Below, piece after piece: positions 61,251 through 64,000 of a stretch of DNA of 64,000 bases. This stretch comes from Anaeramoeba flamelloides (Eukaryota; Metamonada; Anaeramoebidae). A program made the translations under genes and the position numbers. The stretch's first letter is position 1. Each line of letters starts with the position of its first letter. The stretch is from positions 12,525,001-12,589,000 of the forward strand of contig JANTQA010000008.1 of NCBI GenBank assembly GCA_027625915.1, given 5' to 3'. The notes beneath the pieces were generated by a model. That model searched no databases. It was not told the DNA's origin and worked only from the letters and a program-made list of their open reading frames with translations.

Positions 61251-61706
61251 CTAATTGTTAATTAGGGATATTAACGAACCTAGTGAGAGTTGTTAAATCC
61301 CCACAAGAACTGGATCCACTTCATGAATTGAGTGGAATTTTGTTCCAATTGTTATTCATTTTTTATAATAGTCAAAAAGATATGAAATCTGTAGGACAAT
61401 TTCTTCAAAGAATTACCAGTTCTATGAAGCATAAGCCGATTTTTAATTAAAATTACACCATGGCAACTTTTTGAGAATATGATAAACAATCAGAAATAAT
61501 GCGGTTTTGAGGAATTAACCGATGGGATTCATATTGTAAATTAGGCATATTACTACTTCTAGTCCTTTATCGTTCATCTAAAAATTAAATTTATTTATCA
61601 AGAGCAATCAATATCTCAAAATAGAAATTACATTTAATCCAAACCATCTGATTGTAAAGTTAAATAACATAAAAAAAAATAAATGTAGTTCTACATTGAC
61701 TATTTC

Positions 61707-63043
61707 CATTAAAGTGGTGACATTTATTTTTAATTATCTTTCTTATACCAATCGACACGAAACCATTAAAATATCCAAAACTGTATTTCACCATTAATTG
61801 ATTCTTGGTAATAATCTGTATACTTTTGTTTGTTAGTATTACATTACATTAATAAAAGATAGTATCAAAGGTTCTGATCTAAATTTTATATGATATTTTT
61901 CAAGGGTGAAAAATGGGTTATTATTATTTTTCTTTTTTGATATCATAAAAATCGTTTTCATAACTTCTTTAATCTGGATAAAAATTCTCAATGGAATGGA
62001 AAAACTTATAACAGTATTTTACTGTTAAAAAATATAATTTGTATCCTTTTCATATTTTCAATTTTTTATCTAATTTAGTTGTGCCTCTTTTTGTTGAAAA
62101 AAAGTGCTGTAATTTTTTTTTTATTTTTTCAAAATATTTTGAAATATATCCAATAGGAAATTGATTCAATTAGTATTAATATCCCATCTTAATTTGATAT
62201 TATCAGTTTACGAATAGAAACACTCCCAAAGAGAAATTTTATCTGAAATGTAATAAAAAAATTCCACACTTCTTTTTAGATACCTTATAACAACTAATTC
62301 CATGAAAATAAATTTGATAGAGATTTAGCTTGGTTTTATAATTATATGAATTTTATTTATTTTTTTTTGGGAACAAATACACACAAACTTTTGCGAGAGT
62401 ACTATAATTTTTAGAGGCTGTATGTTGGGGGTAAAATACCTATTAGGATTAAGCCAAATAAGTTATTCCAAAAAAGTGTGGAATTTTTTTATTACATTTC
62501 AGATAAAATCTACTTTGGGAGTGTTTCTATTCGTAAACTGATAATACCAAATTAAAAGGGTATATTAATACTTATTAAATAGTTGCCTATTGATTATATT
62601 TCAAAATATTTTGAAAAAATAAAAAAAAAATTACAGCACTTTTTTTTGTACAAAAAGAGGCACAACTAAATTCAATAAAAAATTGAAAATATGCTCCGGA
62701 TACAAACTATTTTTTTAAACAATAAAATACTGTTATAAGTTTTTCCTTATATTGGAAATTTTGTCCAGATTAAATCTCTTATGAACATATTTTTTTTTTA
62801 TCAAAAAAGAAAACAATAATCACCCAATTTTCACTCTTGAAAAATATCATAAAAATTGAGATCTGAAATTTTTACTTTCTTGTATTAAACTAATGTAATA
62901 CCTTACAAAAAAGCAATTATTACCAAGAATAAATTAATGGTGAAATACAGTTTTGGATATTTAAATAGTAATAATTAAAATTAAGTTTAATAAAGATATT
63001 TTGAAATAAATTTACCTCACTTTTTTGGAAATTGCTTAGCTCC
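61707..63043. mobile_element. Long fold-back element F7, about 1.3 kb, arms about 570 bp
   Basis: The left arm (61707-62280) is the reverse complement of the right arm (62465-63043) over nearly its whole length. Paired blocks include CCAAAACTGTATTTCACCAT with ATGGTGAAATACAGTTTTGG, and TTACGAATAGAAACACTCCC with GGGAGTGTTTCTATTCGTAA. A 180 bp centre separates the arms. Point differences and small indels between the arms show age. No transposase frame. A solo arm lies in the ADA2 intron (33440-34045). Confidence 0.85.
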
Positions 63044-63160
63044 ATAGACTTATCACCCCTCACTCCCACTCGTTTAGAACACAGATAATAAATTATATCT
63101 TGACATTTGAAAAAAAAAAAAAAAAAAAAAAAGAAATAAAAAGAAATTTTTTTTACTTAC

Positions 63161-63469
63161 ATAACGTAATCCGTCAATTACACACAACCAAAAAGCGATT
63201 ATTGAAAAAAAGAATAATCCAGTGCAAAACGCATGTAGAATTCTAACAAATGCGGATGAGGAAATTATTGTTAATGGATATAAGGGCCCATTTAAAAAGA
63301 GAAGTGTAAATAAAAGCCAAGTGGTCCATTTTTGCTCAATAGTAAATGCTCTAAATTTTACACCACGTGTTTTTTTTACAAAAAATGCTATACATATACA
63401 AGTTATCATAACAAAAACATATCTCCATACCAATTCAAATATTGCCATTTTATCACTAATGTAACTTGA
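63161..63469 (-). CDS. TMEM181-like membrane protein, internal exon: TM1-TM3
   Basis: A 103-codon exon from TCA at 63469 (after acceptor AATATAG) to TAT at 63161 (before GTAAGT), phase 0 at both ends. It encodes SSYISDKMAIFELVWRYVFV, then TM1 (VFVMITCICIAFFV). Next comes the conserved EQKW motif (TIEQKWTTWLLFTLLFLNGP, TM2) and TM3 (FFFSIIAFWLCVIDGLRY). EQKW...LNGPLYPL and FWLCxxDGLR are strong TMEM181-family signatures. The internal ATG at 63448 would miss seven residues that are needed to join the upstream exon. Confidence 0.85.
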
Positions 63470-63609
63470 CTATATTTTAGAAATAATTCCAAGTTATATT
63501 AAATATTTATTTATTCAAATTTTTAATTTTCAAATTAGAAATTACCAAGATGGGTAAATAGCAATATGTGTATATAAAGAAATATTAGAAAGAGTATTTT
63601 GATGGTTAC
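63470..63609 (-). other. TMEM181-like gene intron, 140 bp
   Basis: The donor GAG|GTAACC is at 63609 and the acceptor AATATAG ends at 63470, phase 0. Splicing joins FFNTIYTE to SSYISDKMAIFELVWRY. Confidence 0.75.
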
Positions 63610-63732
63610 CTCAGTATAAATAGTGTTGAAAAAGGGAGAAATAGTCGTTGAAACTTGTAATGAAATTTTATAATGCTTATAATTAAGAAACGGTTCATAG
63701 ACAATCGTATGCTCTGTGCAATTTTTGTGTGG
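63610..63732 (-). CDS. TMEM181-like membrane protein, upstream luminal exon
   Basis: A 41-codon exon. It encodes PHKNCTEHTIVYEPFLNYKH, then YKISLQVSTTISPFF. The C...Y..F..Y.HY.I.. pattern matches the luminal beta-domain that precedes TM1 in TMEM181. It begins after CAATTAG at 63733 and ends at GAG|GTAACC, phase 0. The exon is too short to show up as a stand-alone frame. Confidence 0.7.
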
Positions 63733-64000
63733 CTAATTGTATTTTATTAAAAAAAAAAAATAAGATTTATTAATAAAAAAAAATAGATTTTTTTTGAAAA
63801 TTAGAGAATTTGTTAATTTTATGAATTATTTTGATAGGGTATTCTTCAGATTGTATTAAAACAAAGAACAATAACGAAAATTTTTTGAGAGAAAGTGCAA
63901 GAGTAAAATGTCTATACCCAAGAGCAAAAATGATCAATAAAAGATTAAAATGTGTCAGAAATAGAATAAATTACGGTCTTTATTGGTTTGATTTGGAAAC
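63733..64000 (-). other. Possible 5' end of the TMEM181-like gene, running off the window
   Basis: On the minus strand, about 63860-63950 reads FALGYRHFTLALSLKKFSLL, then FFVLIQSEEYP, hydrophobic enough for a signal peptide. No start codon is visible and no strong donor follows (GTTATT and GTTTTA are the only GTs). The gene probably continues beyond 64000. The last 25 bases resemble 34343-34370 in the ADA2 intron. Confidence 0.3.

Larger units (their letters stand above)
59119..63160 (-). other. TMEM181-like gene intron, 4042 bp
   Basis: The donor TAT|GTAAGT is at 63160 and the acceptor AATATAG ends at 59119, phase 0. The joined protein (FWLCVIDGLRY then QKVHRTFCKFYLPK) keeps the TM3-TM4 spacing of TMEM181. 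The intron holds hairpin cluster H5 and a 1.3 kb fold-back element. No nested gene was recognised. Confidence 0.82.

Overview
This window is nuclear DNA of a very A+T-rich eukaryote. The evidence is GT-AG introns whose ends are fixed by conserved protein domains, large gene-free stretches full of repeats, the standard genetic code, and proteins with long Lys/Glu/Asn-rich inserts. The gene set (RELCH, ADA2, PIN4, RGS+DUF547, DENN, TMEM181-like) and the compositional style fit a unicellular protist, most likely an amoeba or amoeboflagellate. An Anaeramoeba-like or amoebozoan source is my guess and the window does not prove it.

Layout, left to right. 1-3.9 kb: repeats, including two fold-back elements. 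3.9-11.8 kb (+): a RELCH/KIAA1468 orthologue in two exons separated by a 4.25 kb intron. 13.2-22.0 kb (-): a coiled-coil/RGS/DUF547 protein in two exons separated by a 6.3 kb intron that holds two LINE tails, a fold-back and a TA-flanked MITE. 22.0-30.9 kb: no gene seen, many repeats. 30.9-38.1 kb (+): the SAGA/ATAC adaptor ADA2, whose ZZ zinc finger is split by a 5.9 kb intron. 38.1-42.6 kb: hairpin-cluster repeats, a TTTA microsatellite and a possible reverse-transcriptase relic. 42.6-43.05 kb (+): an intronless PIN4-type parvulin. 43.5-44.0 kb: an unusual, less A+T-rich degenerate repeat. 44.0-45.8 kb (-): a transposase-like gene. 45.8-52.5 kb: MITEs and other repeats. 52.5-55.1 kb (+): a DENN-domain gene readable only with three changes of frame. 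58.4-63.7 kb (-, running off the right edge): a seven-TM TMEM181-like membrane protein with one 140 bp intron and one 4.0 kb intron that carries a 1.3 kb fold-back element.

The most striking feature is that four unrelated, well-conserved host genes each carry exactly one multi-kilobase intron (about 4.0-6.3 kb), while their other introns are absent or about 100-150 bp. The splice joins were inferred by reading the protein domains across the gaps: the RELCH HEAT block, the RGS domain, the ADA2 ZZ finger and the TMEM181 transmembrane array. These introns share repeat families with the intergenic DNA. A second theme is a rich set of non-coding palindromic elements: TA-flanked mariner-type MITEs, long fold-backs with degraded arms, and clusters of hairpins bounded by GTTAGG and CCTAGGCAC. 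The genes do not look like a functional cluster. They cover membrane traffic (RELCH, DENN, TMEM181-like), signalling (RGS), chromatin (ADA2) and protein isomerisation (PIN4).
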